Numbered from the stretch's first letter, positions 28,155-38,030 are shown. The stretch is 64,000 nucleotides of DNA from an uncultured Helicobacter sp. (GCA_949299115.1 CASFZH010000001.1:30361-94360), one strand, 5' to 3'. Notes: a model not told the origin generated them from the sequence alone. A program made the numbers and translations.

Positions 28155-29774
28155 ATGGATATAAATAAGTATAAAAAAATTGAGAACGCTACTTCCTTTG
28201 GTCAAAAAGATGCCATAAAAATTGGCATAGTGTTATTATTTTTTATTGTAATTTCAGCCATAGCCATTATTAGTAGCCATTCTATTAGTAACTACGTTAT
28301 ATTAATATTTGCTACGGTGGTAGGTGGCTATATGGCACTAAATATTGGTGCTAATGATGTAGCAAATAATGTTGGTCCTGCGGTTGGTTCTCATGCCATC
28401 ACACTTGTTGGAGCAATTATTATTGCAGCTATTGCAGAAGCTCTAGGTGCAATAATAGCAGGAAAAGATGTTGTAGATACTATAAAATCTGGCATTATTT
28501 CTCCTCATGCGTTACAAGATTCTAAAACTTTTGTCTATGTTATGCTTGCTGCATTGACTTCTGGAGCCATATGGCTACATATTGCTACCGCATTAGGAGC
28601 CCCTGTTTCTACAACACATTCTCTTGTAGGGGGAGTATTAGGTGCTGGAATTATGGCAGGGGGTTTTGGCATAGCAAATTGGGGTGTTATGGGCGAAATT
28701 GCATTAAGCTGGGTTGTATCACCAGTTCTTGGTGGGCTTATCTCTATGACTTTCCTAATTATCATAAAACGTTCCATTACATATCAAAATGACAAACGAA
28801 GTGCTGCAAAAAAAGTTGTACCTATTCTTATTTTTATAATGACTTGGTGTTTTAGTGTCTATCTTGTTCAAAAAACAAATCTTTTTCCTATTAGTCTTGG
28901 TGTAGGCACATTAATTGGTTTAATAATCGCCATAATTATTTATTTTATATCAAGACCGCTTATTATTAAAAAAGCAGAAACTCTCTCCAACACAAAAGAA
29001 GGCATAAATGAGCTTTTTACAGTCCCTCTTATATTCTCTGCTGCACTTTTAAGCTTTGCACATGGTGCCAATGATGTAGCAAATGCCATTGGTCCTTTAG
29101 CAGGAATATACGATGCTATATCACAAGCCAATAATGAGATAGGCGGCAAAGCAAACGTTCCTTTTTGGATTATGCTTATTGGGGGACTCGGAATCTCTTT
29201 AGGATTAGCACTTTATGGACCAAGACTTATTCGCACAGTTGGCAGTGAGATTACAGAATTAGATAAAATGCGTGCATTTTGTGTGGCACTTTCAGCAGCC
29301 ATTACTGTGCTTATTGCCTCACAATTAGGACTACCTGTAAGCTCGACGCATATTGCTATTGGGGCAATTTTTGGTGTTGGGTTTTTGCGTGAATATCTCA
29401 AAAAACGATACCTCGATATGCAACAGGCTATTGTTGAAGCACATAAAGGTAGAGATGAAGAGATGGTGGAAAGATTTTTGAACAAATTTCATAGAGCTAA
29501 TATACATAAAAAGAAAGAAATGTTGCAATCTCTTAAAAATATTGCCCCAAAATCTGATAAAAAATCCAATATCAACATAAAAACAAAAAATACGGAATTG
29601 CCAATGTTAAGAAAAAAAGAAGTAAAATCACTTAAAAAAGCATATAAACAAGAATTGGTAAGACGTAGTGCAATCAATCGTATTATTGCTTCATGGCTCG
29701 TAACTGTGCCTTTATCTGTTGTATTTGGAGCTATATCTTATTATTTAATTGCAAAAATTGGTATTGTGATTTAA
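28155..29774 (+). CDS. pit: Inorganic phosphate transporter, PiT family
   Basis: A 539-residue inner-membrane protein with about 10-12 transmembrane segments, moving phosphate (as metal-phosphate) with protons or sodium. The inverted duplicated PiT signatures are both present: GANDVANNVGPAVGS (about 65-79) and GANDVANAIGPLAG (about 305-318), together with GAPVSTTHS and GLPVSSTHI. A charged cytosolic stretch near residues 415-500 (KKEMLQ, KKSNINIKTKN) precedes the last helices. Length agrees with H. pylori HP1491. Start ATG with AAAGGAA. Monocistronic. Confidence 0.92.
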   Translation: MDINKYKKIENATSFGQKDAIKIGIVLLFFIVISAIAIISSHSISNYVILIFATVVGGYMALNIGANDVANNVGPAVGSHAITLVGAIIIAAIAEALGAIIAGKDVVDTIKSGIISPHALQDSKTFVYVMLAALTSGAIWLHIATALGAPVSTTHSLVGGVLGAGIMAGGFGIANWGVMGEIALSWVVSPVLGGLISMTFLIIIKRSITYQNDKRSAAKKVVPILIFIMTWCFSVYLVQKTNLFPISLGVGTLIGLIIAIIIYFISRPLIIKKAETLSNTKEGINELFTVPLIFSAALLSFAHGANDVANAIGPLAGIYDAISQANNEIGGKANVPFWIMLIGGLGISLGLALYGPRLIRTVGSEITELDKMRAFCVALSAAITVLIASQLGLPVSSTHIAIGAIFGVGFLREYLKKRYLDMQQAIVEAHKGRDEEMVERFLNKFHRANIHKKKEMLQSLKNIAPKSDKKSNINIKTKNTELPMLRKKEVKSLKKAYKQELVRRSAINRIIASWLVTVPLSVVFGAISYYLIAKIGIVI

Positions 29775-30351
29775 ATACCAAACACAATACGATAAATAGA
29801 ATATTAGACAATGAAAAAATGACATCGTAATACTAATTTTAAAGAGCTATTACAACATTTTAATATTGTAATAGCAACACAATTCTACTCCATGCAGCAA
29901 AACTTTACACAGTAAACAGAATCACTAGAGAAACTTGATTACATATTTTTGTATATCATAAATAAAAACACTATCTATTTTTTATGGCTTTATATCATAC
30001 TCTCACATAAACAGAGATTCTAAAGCGAATAAAACAAGAAATACGTGATATAAAAAGCAAACATACTCTATAATTATGCCTTTATGGTTATAATTTGCAA
30101 GATATTACCATAATGTCATCATATTTGAGCAAGACATCATAGATTAAGATTCACATTACAATCTTTCAAGATTATAATAGCATTGTGAAACTTTTACTAT
30201 TACAAGTACAAGTTTTTTATAATATCAGAATGTTTGAATCGCATATTCTCAACAAAATTTCAGCTAATGTATTATATGATTATAAAATTTATATTTTTAA
30301 GAATCAAAGAGTTCTACAAATGTATTCTTTATCTCTTGTGAAGGAAGTAGT
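29775..30351. other. Intergenic with an inverted repeat
   Basis: No gene seen. At 29846-29875, GCTATTACAA and TTGTAATAGC can pair, and the stem extends to 14 bases with one mismatch. It lies about 70 bases after the phosphate transporter and may end its transcript, though no T run follows. Confidence 0.45.
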
Positions 30352-31029
30352 ATGAATTTAGATGAATATAAACACAAAGCACAGACAAATGAAGATTGGA
30401 CACCGGGTTGGGAAGCCATTGAGCATGCCTTTAACATCATTTATCCCAATCAAAAACCAAAGCATTATGCTACCAATCTTAGCACACGTGCAAATTTAGG
30501 TGGAGACCAATATCTTGACGGATATAGCATTTATACTTCTGAACACGGTTATCAACATATCGTTACATTTGGTATGAGCGAACTCTATGTTAATGAAGAA
30601 TCTTTTGGTGGGAAATGGAGTGGTTGGGGTTATGAAATGACATGCAAAATACTAGCACAAAACCCTCAAGATTGTCTCTGGATTCTTAACACTTTAGCAA
30701 ATATTGCCTTTTTTACCAATACACAGAATAATTTTTTGGAGAATCTGCAGTTTATCGCAGGAGATGGTAAATCGCTTGATAGAACGACAGAATCTGCTAT
30801 CACATCTTTAATAATAACACATGATACAGAAATAGCAAGTGTGGATACACCACATGGAAGACTTGACTTTTTGCAATTAGTTGGCATTACTCAAAAAGAA
30901 CTTGAATGGATTATGCAATATGAAGATACAGAAGAAAGTAAGAAAAAAATTCAAGAACTAATTTATCGCATGCAAGATGATAACCCATATCTAGTAACAG
31001 ATATGCAAAGGACACAAAATTATGTATAA
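30352..31029 (+). CDS. Suppressor-of-fused (SUFU) domain protein
   Basis: A 225-residue cytosolic protein. EDWTPGWEAIEHAF near residue 17, DGYSIY, HIVTFGMSELY, and GGKWSGWGYEMTCKI near 84-98 match the SUFU domain (Pfam SUFU), known from animal Hedgehog signalling and widespread in bacteria, often in toxin-immunity loci. LQLVGITQKELEW is the usual C-terminal block. Start ATG with AAGGAAG. It stands alone; I see no toxin gene beside it. It could be an orphan immunity protein, but its role is unknown. Confidence 0.85.
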   Translation: MNLDEYKHKAQTNEDWTPGWEAIEHAFNIIYPNQKPKHYATNLSTRANLGGDQYLDGYSIYTSEHGYQHIVTFGMSELYVNEESFGGKWSGWGYEMTCKILAQNPQDCLWILNTLANIAFFTNTQNNFLENLQFIAGDGKSLDRTTESAITSLIITHDTEIASVDTPHGRLDFLQLVGITQKELEWIMQYEDTEESKKKIQELIYRMQDDNPYLVTDMQRTQNYV

Positions 31030-31176
31030 ATCATATTAAGTCTATGCCCCAAACCCACATATCATTGGTTATCAAAATCAAACTATTGATGAAAGCTATT
31101 TAGTGGCTAAAAATATGTATCGAATTATAATTTTATGATACAATTTTAAACAATTTCATTTTTTGGAATGTATAAA

Positions 31177-32430
31177 ATGGTTTGTATACAAAAAATATAC
31201 ATAAAATTATTTGTGTTACTCTATTGTATTCCTCTCTATGCAATCGATTTGCAAGAGGTTATCAAAATGGCTTTAAACAATAATTATCAACTTGAAAACA
31301 AAAAATATCTTATAGAATCGAGCAAATACAATACGAAAAGTCAGCACACACTTTTTATGCCAAGTGTAACTTTTGGATACACATTTAATCATCGTGCTCC
31401 ACAAAATAGGGCTTCCTATTCTTCCAATACTCTTAATATTTCTGGTCAAATGAATCTCTTCAATGGTATGCAAGATTTTTATACATACAAAAAATCAAAA
31501 ACAAATATAAAAATACAAGAAAATAATTTAGATTCTAATCGTAATGATATTGTGTTAAACACAAAACTTACTTACATTAAAATTTTAGAAAATAAAGAAT
31601 CACTCAAAATCGCAAAAGATTCCATCAAATTATTGGAATTACAACTTGCCCAAGCCACACAATTTTATGTGCACGGTATTAGTGATAAAAGTGCAGTATT
31701 AAGTGTTGAAGTAAATCTTGCAAATGCTAAAATAGAGCTTACAAGGGTACAAGTAGATTTATATTATAATCTTGATATTTTACAAAAGTTAAGTGGTTTA
31801 CTTCTCAATGCAGAATCTTTAGAAGAAATTGAAGTACAAGAAAATATTAGTTACGAAAAAGATAATTTATTGGAGATAATTTATGCAAATAATCCGCAAA
31901 TGCGGGCTATTCGATTATCTATGGAACAAAATAGATTTGATAAAAAAATAGCAGAGGGGAAATATTATCCACAGCTAGACATTAATGCAGCAAAATATTG
32001 GTATCTTACGGGAGCAAATACTTCTCTTGTAAATTTTGGATTACAATCGCAAGTCAGAGTCGATGCCACTTGGAATCTTTTTAATAGTTATGCTGCCTTT
32101 TTTACAATACAAAGTGCACGGGCAAATACTCTAGCTCTTAATGCACAAATTTTAGATTTGCGTAAAGATATTGCAACAGAGCTTTCGAATTTACTCAATA
32201 GTCTTAATGTTGCTAAAGAACAATTAAATCTTGCAAAAGTCGCTCTTACACAAGCTGAAGAAAATTACCGTATTGTAAGCAATCGATACCAACAAAATAT
32301 TGCTAATTATATTGAGCTTTTAAATGCAGAGCTCCTACTTACGAATGCAAAAAGTTCGCTAGTAACTGCAAGATATGAAATTGCTATGAATATTGCAAGA
32401 ATCGAACATTTACAAAATCATCAATTCTGA
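31177..32430 (+). CDS. TolC-family outer-membrane channel protein
   Basis: A 417-residue exported protein. A signal peptide (IKLFVLLYCIPLYA) is followed by the duplicated TolC pattern: helices, a strand pair (SVTFGYTF; ALNISGQMNLF), long helices with GISDKSAVLSVEVNLANAK, then the second repeat with DINAAKYW, VDATWNLF and SNRYQQNIANYIELLNAE. It forms the outer-membrane exit duct of tripartite efflux or type I secretion. I choose ATG 31177, nine bases after GGA; ATG 31168 touches that site. The PAP2 gene follows at 26 bases. No membrane-fusion or inner-membrane pump gene is adjacent. Confidence 0.9.
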   Translation: MVCIQKIYIKLFVLLYCIPLYAIDLQEVIKMALNNNYQLENKKYLIESSKYNTKSQHTLFMPSVTFGYTFNHRAPQNRASYSSNTLNISGQMNLFNGMQDFYTYKKSKTNIKIQENNLDSNRNDIVLNTKLTYIKILENKESLKIAKDSIKLLELQLAQATQFYVHGISDKSAVLSVEVNLANAKIELTRVQVDLYYNLDILQKLSGLLLNAESLEEIEVQENISYEKDNLLEIIYANNPQMRAIRLSMEQNRFDKKIAEGKYYPQLDINAAKYWYLTGANTSLVNFGLQSQVRVDATWNLFNSYAAFFTIQSARANTLALNAQILDLRKDIATELSNLLNSLNVAKEQLNLAKVALTQAEENYRIVSNRYQQNIANYIELLNAELLLTNAKSSLVTARYEIAMNIARIEHLQNHQF

Positions 32431-32456
32431 AGTATCATATTATAAAAGGAATAATT

Positions 32457-32996
32457 TTGGATATAAAAACAAAAGCTATTTGGATTTATGTAATGCTATA
32501 TTGCGGCATTGTTATTATTGTTTATGGAATCTGGTCTTATGATGTCGAATTATATGGAGATATTTTTCAGTTCTTACCTTTATATTTTGGTATTTTTATG
32601 TTATATAAAAGGGATTATAAAAATATTATTCTACTACTCATTGTTGCTTGCATAACATTAGGCTTGACTTTTCTTATTAAACATATCTTTACATTAATAG
32701 CCTTGCATTATGGTGAAGAGTATGCCTATATAGCAAAGCGTCCCACAGAATCACGATATAATGCCTTTCCAAGCGGGCATACAACATCGGCATTCATTGC
32801 ACTTGGCTTTATGGTGCATTTTTATGCAAAAAGATGGGTTTTTCCATGTTTGTTTCTAGCTGTTTTAGTCGCATTTTCACGCGTTATAACCTTATGGCAT
32901 ACCCCATTACAAGTCTGTGCGGGTGCTATTAATGGTTTTAGTGTGAGCTTTTTACTAACATTATGGCTCAAAAATATACATTTTCTTAAGAAATAG
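32457..32996 (+). CDS. PAP2-family phosphatase, lipid phosphatase candidate
   Basis: A 179-residue inner-membrane protein with about five to six transmembrane segments. The PAP2 motifs are AKRP (93-96), PSGH (105-108) and SRx5H (S141, R142, H148). The final Asp of the third motif (SRx5Hx3D) is replaced by Gln152, so the charge relay is unusual. Related Helicobacter enzymes (LpxE, LpxF) remove lipid A phosphates; undecaprenyl or phosphatidyl-glycerophosphate phosphatases are alternatives. The start is TTG 32457 with AAGGA six bases upstream. Probably co-transcribed with the TolC gene. Confidence 0.8.
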   Translation: MDIKTKAIWIYVMLYCGIVIIVYGIWSYDVELYGDIFQFLPLYFGIFMLYKRDYKNIILLLIVACITLGLTFLIKHIFTLIALHYGEEYAYIAKRPTESRYNAFPSGHTTSAFIALGFMVHFYAKRWVFPCLFLAVLVAFSRVITLWHTPLQVCAGAINGFSVSFLLTLWLKNIHFLKK

Positions 32997-33012
32997 TAAT
33001 TTCTTGTTTTTT
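32988..33012 (+). terminator. Likely intrinsic terminator after the PAP2 gene
   Basis: A weak 7-base-pair stem (AAGAAAT / ATTTCTT, loop AGTA) overlapping the PAP2 stop codon region and followed by GTTTTTT. It lies in the short gap between two convergent genes. Confidence 0.4.
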
Positions 33013-33041
33013 ATGTGGATATTGTAACTGCTATTATAGAA

Positions 33042-33680
33042 TTACGATTTATAGTGTTGTTGCCACCATAAGATTGAGTATGCAAGTGATATAGTTTTTG
33101 GACAATTTGTATCATCTAAAAATTCATGTATCAAATTTCTGGGTACAAAGACAAGTTCAATATGTTCTTGCTCTGCTTCATTTCCTCCGCCTTTACTTTT
33201 CTTATCATCTTGTGTAACTTCTGCATAAAACAGATTCTGATACGCTCCATTCATACCAACATTACTATAAAATTGTTGTATCTTTATAAGTCTATCAGAT
33301 GTAACATGATAGCCACATTCTTCTTCAATTTCTTCTATAACGATGGTCTCTAAACTTTTATCTTTATCACATAGTCCAGCACAAAGCTCATACATATATC
33401 CATGCTTTGGATTTTTTAAAAACACACTGATTCGAAATTGTCTCACAAAAATAAACCCATCTTTTTGCCTATCATAAAGCAAAATAGAAACACTATTATG
33501 AGATTTGATAATCTCCCAACGTTTTTTTTGTCCCTTTTCTTGAAAGGTAATTTCTCGTAAATGTATATAACGTGAATCTTGTAATGGTGCATCATTGAGA
33601 ATCTGCGGATATTCCTCAAGAGGTAAAGCCACATCTTTTCCTTGATATACTATCATAGTATGATGTAGGTCTGTATTCAT
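33042..33680 (-). CDS. NUDIX hydrolase (ADP-ribose / nucleoside-diphosphate-sugar type)
   Basis: A 212-residue cytosolic hydrolase of nucleoside diphosphates linked to another moiety. The Nudix box runs from G102 to Y124 (AGLCDKD ... EEIEEECGY). Its catalytic EExxEEEcG core is intact, but the usual Arg of the RE pair is Glu116. YMYELCAG before the box and FYSNVGMNGAYQNLFYAEV after it resemble the ADP-ribose or UDP-sugar pyrophosphatase group. Start ATG with AAAGGAA. Convergent with the PAP2 gene. Substrate cannot be fixed from sequence. Confidence 0.85.
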   Translation of the reverse strand: MNTDLHHTMIVYQGKDVALPLEEYPQILNDAPLQDSRYIHLREITFQEKGQKKRWEIIKSHNSVSILLYDRQKDGFIFVRQFRISVFLKNPKHGYMYELCAGLCDKDKSLETIVIEEIEEECGYHVTSDRLIKIQQFYSNVGMNGAYQNLFYAEVTQDDKKSKGGGNEAEQEHIELVFVPRNLIHEFLDDTNCPKTISLAYSILWWQQHYKS

Positions 33681-34364
33681 GAATTTCCTTTATGTAATTT
33701 GTATTTTGAAAAATTACTTTTTATTATGTGGTATTTTGCACTACAAATATCTTTAATCCATTAAAAGAATTTTACGATAACTTAGTTTTTTAGTCAATGC
33801 AGAATCTGTATCTTTCATATAACATATTTACATCAATAACAGTATATTATAAAAAGCATGTATGTTACTTTTAATCCATTCTAAATCATTTTTGCGAATA
33901 GTTGAAACAGACTAAGAAGTAAGAAATACCATTTGAGATGTCGCCTATACATAATCATATGAGAAAATCTAGAAAGCAAGTTTTTTGCAATTTGACTGCA
34001 ATATGCAATATGCAAAAGAAACTCCTGCTACTAGAATCAATATCAGCATACTCAAGCAATGCCATATAATTAGACATTGCTAAGAATTAATAGCCCCCAC
34101 AGTTTTAGAGTCCGTCAAATAAAGATAGAGCATTTTATGTACATAACAATCTCTCTTACTATGATATGACTGTACATAACATTACTATGTTCAATAGCAA
34201 GAATTTTTACCTCAATCTCAACAACCAATTTCTTTTCTACATAAAATTTCTTTTCTACATAAATGGAAGTCCATTTGTCAATAGAATGAGTCTGATTTCT
34301 GATATAATACCCTCATTTTTTATTATCGACATGCAAAATATCTTACAAATCAAAAAGGCTGACT
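33681..34364. other. Intergenic with an 18-base tandem repeat
   Basis: About 680 bases between two divergent genes. No gene with a usable start is seen; a 71-codon frame at 34166-34381 runs across the repeat and into the next gene and is rejected. The region should hold promoters for both flanking genes. Confidence 0.45.
34227..34262. repeat. Perfect 18-base tandem direct repeat
   Basis: AATTTCTTTTCTACATAA is present in two adjacent identical copies, about 100 bases upstream of the YeiH-family gene. It is the second perfect 18-base tandem duplication in the window. Confidence 0.9.
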
Positions 34365-35381
34365 ATGAAATATTCAAATAATACCTATATTGCTGGTATT
34401 ACCTTTACTCTGTTAATAGCCATAGTAAGCATGGTTATGGTGCGCATTCCTTTTATCCAAAGCATTCATCTCTCGCCATTGATTATTGGTGTATTACTTG
34501 GAGTGATTCTGTCATTTTTATACCATAAAAATCCTAGTCAATATGATAAGGGAGTAACTTTCAGTGCTAAAAAACTATTACGATTTGGGATTATTTTATA
34601 TGGATTTAATGTATCCTTAGCAGAGATTGGACAAGTAGGAATCATTGGCATTACTTGTTGTATAGTTGTCGTCATTGCGATTTTAGCATTAGGAATTTGG
34701 ATTGGAATGAAATTTTTTAAGCTTGATAGGGAGCTAGCTATTCTAGTAAGTGGTGGCAGTGCCATTTGCGGAGCAGCGGCAATTCTCGCTTTAGAATCTT
34801 CTTTGCGTTCAGAGCCATATAAAGGCATTGTAGCGGTTGGTACTGTTGTTATTTTTGGGTTACTTGGTATGTTTGCTTATCCAATTATTTATGCAACTGG
34901 AATCTTAGGTTTTACTCCAACACAAGAGGGTTTTTATATCGGATTAACTTTGCATGAAGTAGCCAACGTCGTCGGAGCAGGAGCGGCTATCTCTCATGAA
35001 GCAGCAAATTCGGCATTGATTCTCAAAATGATACGTGTCATTTTATTGGTCCCTACGCTACTCATTATTCCGCTACTCTTTAGTCGCACATCACAAGGCA
35101 CAAAAAGAAAACTCCATATTCCATGGTTTGCTTTGTGGTTTTTAGGTGTGGTTGTTTTACATTCTTATCTAGAGCTTTCACAAAATATCATAGATGTTTG
35201 TAAATTTGTCTCTGTCTTATGTTTGACTATGGCAATGAGTGCACTAGGATTGCAAATCGATTTTAAAAAATTTGCCAATACAGGCGGCAATGCCTTTAAA
35301 TTAGCATGTGTGCTTTTTGTGATTCTAAGTGTTGGCGGATTTTTTATGGTATATGGGCTAAGTCATTATAATTTAATCTAA
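34365..35381 (+). CDS. YeiH family putative sulfate/anion exporter (UPF0324)
   Basis: A 338-residue inner-membrane protein with about ten transmembrane segments. KLLRFGIILYGFNVSL, LVSGGSAICGAAAILAL (about 128-144) and LTLHEVANVVGAGAAIS (about 194-210) are the conserved blocks of the YeiH/YadS family, assigned as putative sulfate exporters. Start ATG after AAAAAGG. The methyltransferase gene begins 21-27 bases downstream on the same strand, so read-through into the defence island is likely. Transport substrate is inferred from the family name only. Confidence 0.85.
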   Translation: MKYSNNTYIAGITFTLLIAIVSMVMVRIPFIQSIHLSPLIIGVLLGVILSFLYHKNPSQYDKGVTFSAKKLLRFGIILYGFNVSLAEIGQVGIIGITCCIVVVIAILALGIWIGMKFFKLDRELAILVSGGSAICGAAAILALESSLRSEPYKGIVAVGTVVIFGLLGMFAYPIIYATGILGFTPTQEGFYIGLTLHEVANVVGAGAAISHEAANSALILKMIRVILLVPTLLIIPLLFSRTSQGTKRKLHIPWFALWFLGVVVLHSYLELSQNIIDVCKFVSVLCLTMAMSALGLQIDFKKFANTGGNAFKLACVLFVILSVGGFFMVYGLSHYNLI

Positions 35382-35408
35382 TAGAGGATAAACCATCTAG
35401 GAATGCAA

Positions 35409-38030
35409 ATGCCACATTTTGATTTTGCAAAATTAAATAATGAATCTTTTAAAAAAGATTTCAAAGAAGATTCTGTGCGTGAGTTTATTATATCGCCTTT
35501 GCTAAAAGAATTAGGCTTTGTGCTAAAAGCTACACAAGATATAACAAATTTTGAAGAAAAAGATTCTAAACATGTACAATTAGATTCTGCAAGATTAGAT
35601 TCCATCGGACTAGATTCTAAAACAGCACAAGACCAAGACAGTGAATATAAAAAAATCAAGAAAGAATCGGAATCTAATAATAAAACTTCCCCAAGATTAG
35701 ACATGCAGCTCTCACTGCGAGATAAGGCAAAACTCCAAATAGGGAGTAATAAAAAGCTAGAGGCTGACTTTGTCCCAGACTATACGCTCTTTATAGATTC
35801 TAAGATTCATTGCATTGTAGATGCAAAAGCCCCGAATGTACGTATTACTAAAGATAGTAAGGCATATCAGCAAGCCTTACTGTATGCCACACATTTTAAA
35901 GCCCCATACTTTGGTCTTTGTAATGGCTTGGAATTTAGACTTTTTAGCATTAGTGGGCAGGAAACTTTGCTAGAGATTACTCTAAAAGATGAATTAGATT
36001 CTAAATTTAAGCTTTTAAAGCAATACCTCACTACCCCGCTAGAATCCCTAAAACAGAATCTCACACAAGATTCTAAGAGAGTGAAAAAGCCTGATTCTTG
36101 GTATCTTAAACGCCCCTTGCCTGAAGTTATCCTAAATCCACAAAAAAGATTAAAGGCAAGGTATTTTGGCTGCACAGCGTATTTTACAAGGCAGTCTTGG
36201 GACATCGTTACACAAAATATCAAGAATTTTACAGATTATGGCGATATCGTGCTAGATCCTTTTGGAGGTAGTGGTGTAACGGCTATTGAGGCTATGATGA
36301 ATGAGCGAGTAGGAATCCACACAGATTTAAATCCTCTTTCTATCTTTATGGCAAAGGCTTTGAGTGCTAAGGTAAATTTAAGCGAATTGTATGAGCTAAG
36401 TGAGGAGATTCTCACAGGATTTGAGGAATTGCGACCAAAGAGTGAAAAAGAAGCAAAAGAGATTCTAAAAAATGCCAAATATTATCCCAATGCCTTAAGT
36501 GAGGAATTCGGAGAAGTAGCGAGTCAAAAAAGCCAAGATTCTATACTTTGGATACCAAAAAATGAGCTATTACCTAAAGGCAGTGATGTAGATTCTGTCT
36601 TAGAGCTTTTTTCTAAAAAGCAATTAGCCGAATTAGCTTTGCTTAGAAAGCTGATATTCAAAAAGACAACACCAAGCGGGAGTAAGGAAAAGAGAATCTA
36701 TAAAAGAAATATGCGGTATAGCCTTATGTTGGCTTTTTACAATGCAATTACGGTGTGTAATTTGACCTACCATATTTCTAACCACAAAGGTTTAACAAAC
36801 AAAGCAGGCGATAGCGGTGTGTTTCGCTATTATCGTTATCGCATTGCAAAAAAACCAACTTATGTAGATATAGTAGAGGTATTTAAAGGAAAAATCAAAC
36901 GAGTATCAAAAGGCAAAAAAGAGCTAGAAAATTCCCCTGTCTTTTATGATTCCTACTTTTTCCCCATACAAAGAGTTATAAAAGACTTTAAAAATCAAAT
37001 GCTAACTAAAAGAGAAAAAGAGGACTTTAGCAAGGTAGATTCTATGCTAAATAAAAGCAATGGCGAAAAGATATTCCAAGCAGACGCTACAAATTTAAGA
37101 GAGATAGAATCAGAATCTATTGACTTTATCTACACTGACCCGCCTTATGGAGCGAAGATCCCCTATCTTGACCTAAGCACTATGTGGAATGTCTGGCTTG
37201 ATTTGCCTATGGATTCTAGTCTTAAAGAGAGAGAATGTATCGAAAAGGGAAGCTTAGAGAAAACCCGCTATGACTACTATGATTTAATGAAAGCAAGTCT
37301 TAAGGAAATGTATCGAGTGCTAAAATACAATCGTTGGCTTGCCTTTGTATTCCAACACCAAGACCCAAAACTTTGGCAAACTATCGTAGATAGTGCCGAG
37401 AATCTAGGCTTTGAATATGCAGGAAGTGTGAGACAAAGCAATGGACAAACGACTTTTAAAAAAAGGCAAAATCCAAGCACGGTATTAAGCGGACAAATCA
37501 TTATCTACTTCAAAAAAGTAGATAGCCCAAAGACAAGGGCAAAAAATGAAGTAGGCTTTGATGTTATGGAAAGAATGATTGCTGACATAGAGACAATTAT
37601 CATTGAAAATAGGGGTGCAACTTTGGAAGAAATATGGAATGACTTAATTATCATAGCCATGAATAATGGTTATTTGGATTTAATTGCTGGGAAGTTTCAA
37701 AACTTCATACCTGCTATTAATGAAAAATTTGAAAAAGATTCAGAAGGAAAATTTCATTTACAAGAAAATTATGCACCAACAAATTATGAGATTCCAATAG
37801 AAAAAAGAGTATCTTATCTCATAGAAACTATGCTTAAAAGAGCCCAAGTGGATAAAAAAGGAATAAGTTTTGATGATATTGTATTGCAAGTTATACCGCT
37901 TAGTAAAAATGGAATTCAGGCTAATAAAAAAATGATAAAAGATGTTTTAGAGGAAATTGCAATTTGTGATTCTAATGGTGAATGGAAGCTAAAAGGTAAA
38001 AGTGGCACACAAGGAAGCTTGTTTGACTAA
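35409..38030 (+). CDS. DNA methyltransferase with N-terminal restriction-nuclease-like domain
   Basis: An 873-residue protein (a second ATG, 35403, touches the AGGA site, so 35409 is preferred). Numbering from 35403: residues 1-200 look like the HsdR N-terminal/PD-(D/E)xK domain, with D126 in VPDYTLF and D140-A-K142 in IVDAKAP. The methyltransferase part has the SAM motif DPFGGSG (285-291) and catalytic TDPPYG (578-583), separated by about 290 residues that may hold the target-recognition domain. The C-terminal 190 residues are helical. It may be a single-chain R-M enzyme or a methyltransferase with an inactive nuclease. First gene of the island, before purB. Confidence 0.8.
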   Translation: MPHFDFAKLNNESFKKDFKEDSVREFIISPLLKELGFVLKATQDITNFEEKDSKHVQLDSARLDSIGLDSKTAQDQDSEYKKIKKESESNNKTSPRLDMQLSLRDKAKLQIGSNKKLEADFVPDYTLFIDSKIHCIVDAKAPNVRITKDSKAYQQALLYATHFKAPYFGLCNGLEFRLFSISGQETLLEITLKDELDSKFKLLKQYLTTPLESLKQNLTQDSKRVKKPDSWYLKRPLPEVILNPQKRLKARYFGCTAYFTRQSWDIVTQNIKNFTDYGDIVLDPFGGSGVTAIEAMMNERVGIHTDLNPLSIFMAKALSAKVNLSELYELSEEILTGFEELRPKSEKEAKEILKNAKYYPNALSEEFGEVASQKSQDSILWIPKNELLPKGSDVDSVLELFSKKQLAELALLRKLIFKKTTPSGSKEKRIYKRNMRYSLMLAFYNAITVCNLTYHISNHKGLTNKAGDSGVFRYYRYRIAKKPTYVDIVEVFKGKIKRVSKGKKELENSPVFYDSYFFPIQRVIKDFKNQMLTKREKEDFSKVDSMLNKSNGEKIFQADATNLREIESESIDFIYTDPPYGAKIPYLDLSTMWNVWLDLPMDSSLKERECIEKGSLEKTRYDYYDLMKASLKEMYRVLKYNRWLAFVFQHQDPKLWQTIVDSAENLGFEYAGSVRQSNGQTTFKKRQNPSTVLSGQIIIYFKKVDSPKTRAKNEVGFDVMERMIADIETIIIENRGATLEEIWNDLIIIAMNNGYLDLIAGKFQNFIPAINEKFEKDSEGKFHLQENYAPTNYEIPIEKRVSYLIETMLKRAQVDKKGISFDDIVLQVIPLSKNGIQANKKMIKDVLEEIAICDSNGEWKLKGKSGTQGSLFD

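Noticed and set aside
34166..34381. 71-codon plus-strand frame before the YeiH gene
   Set aside because: It runs across a tandem repeat and into the next gene's start, with Phe/Asn/Ile-rich composition and no ribosome binding site.
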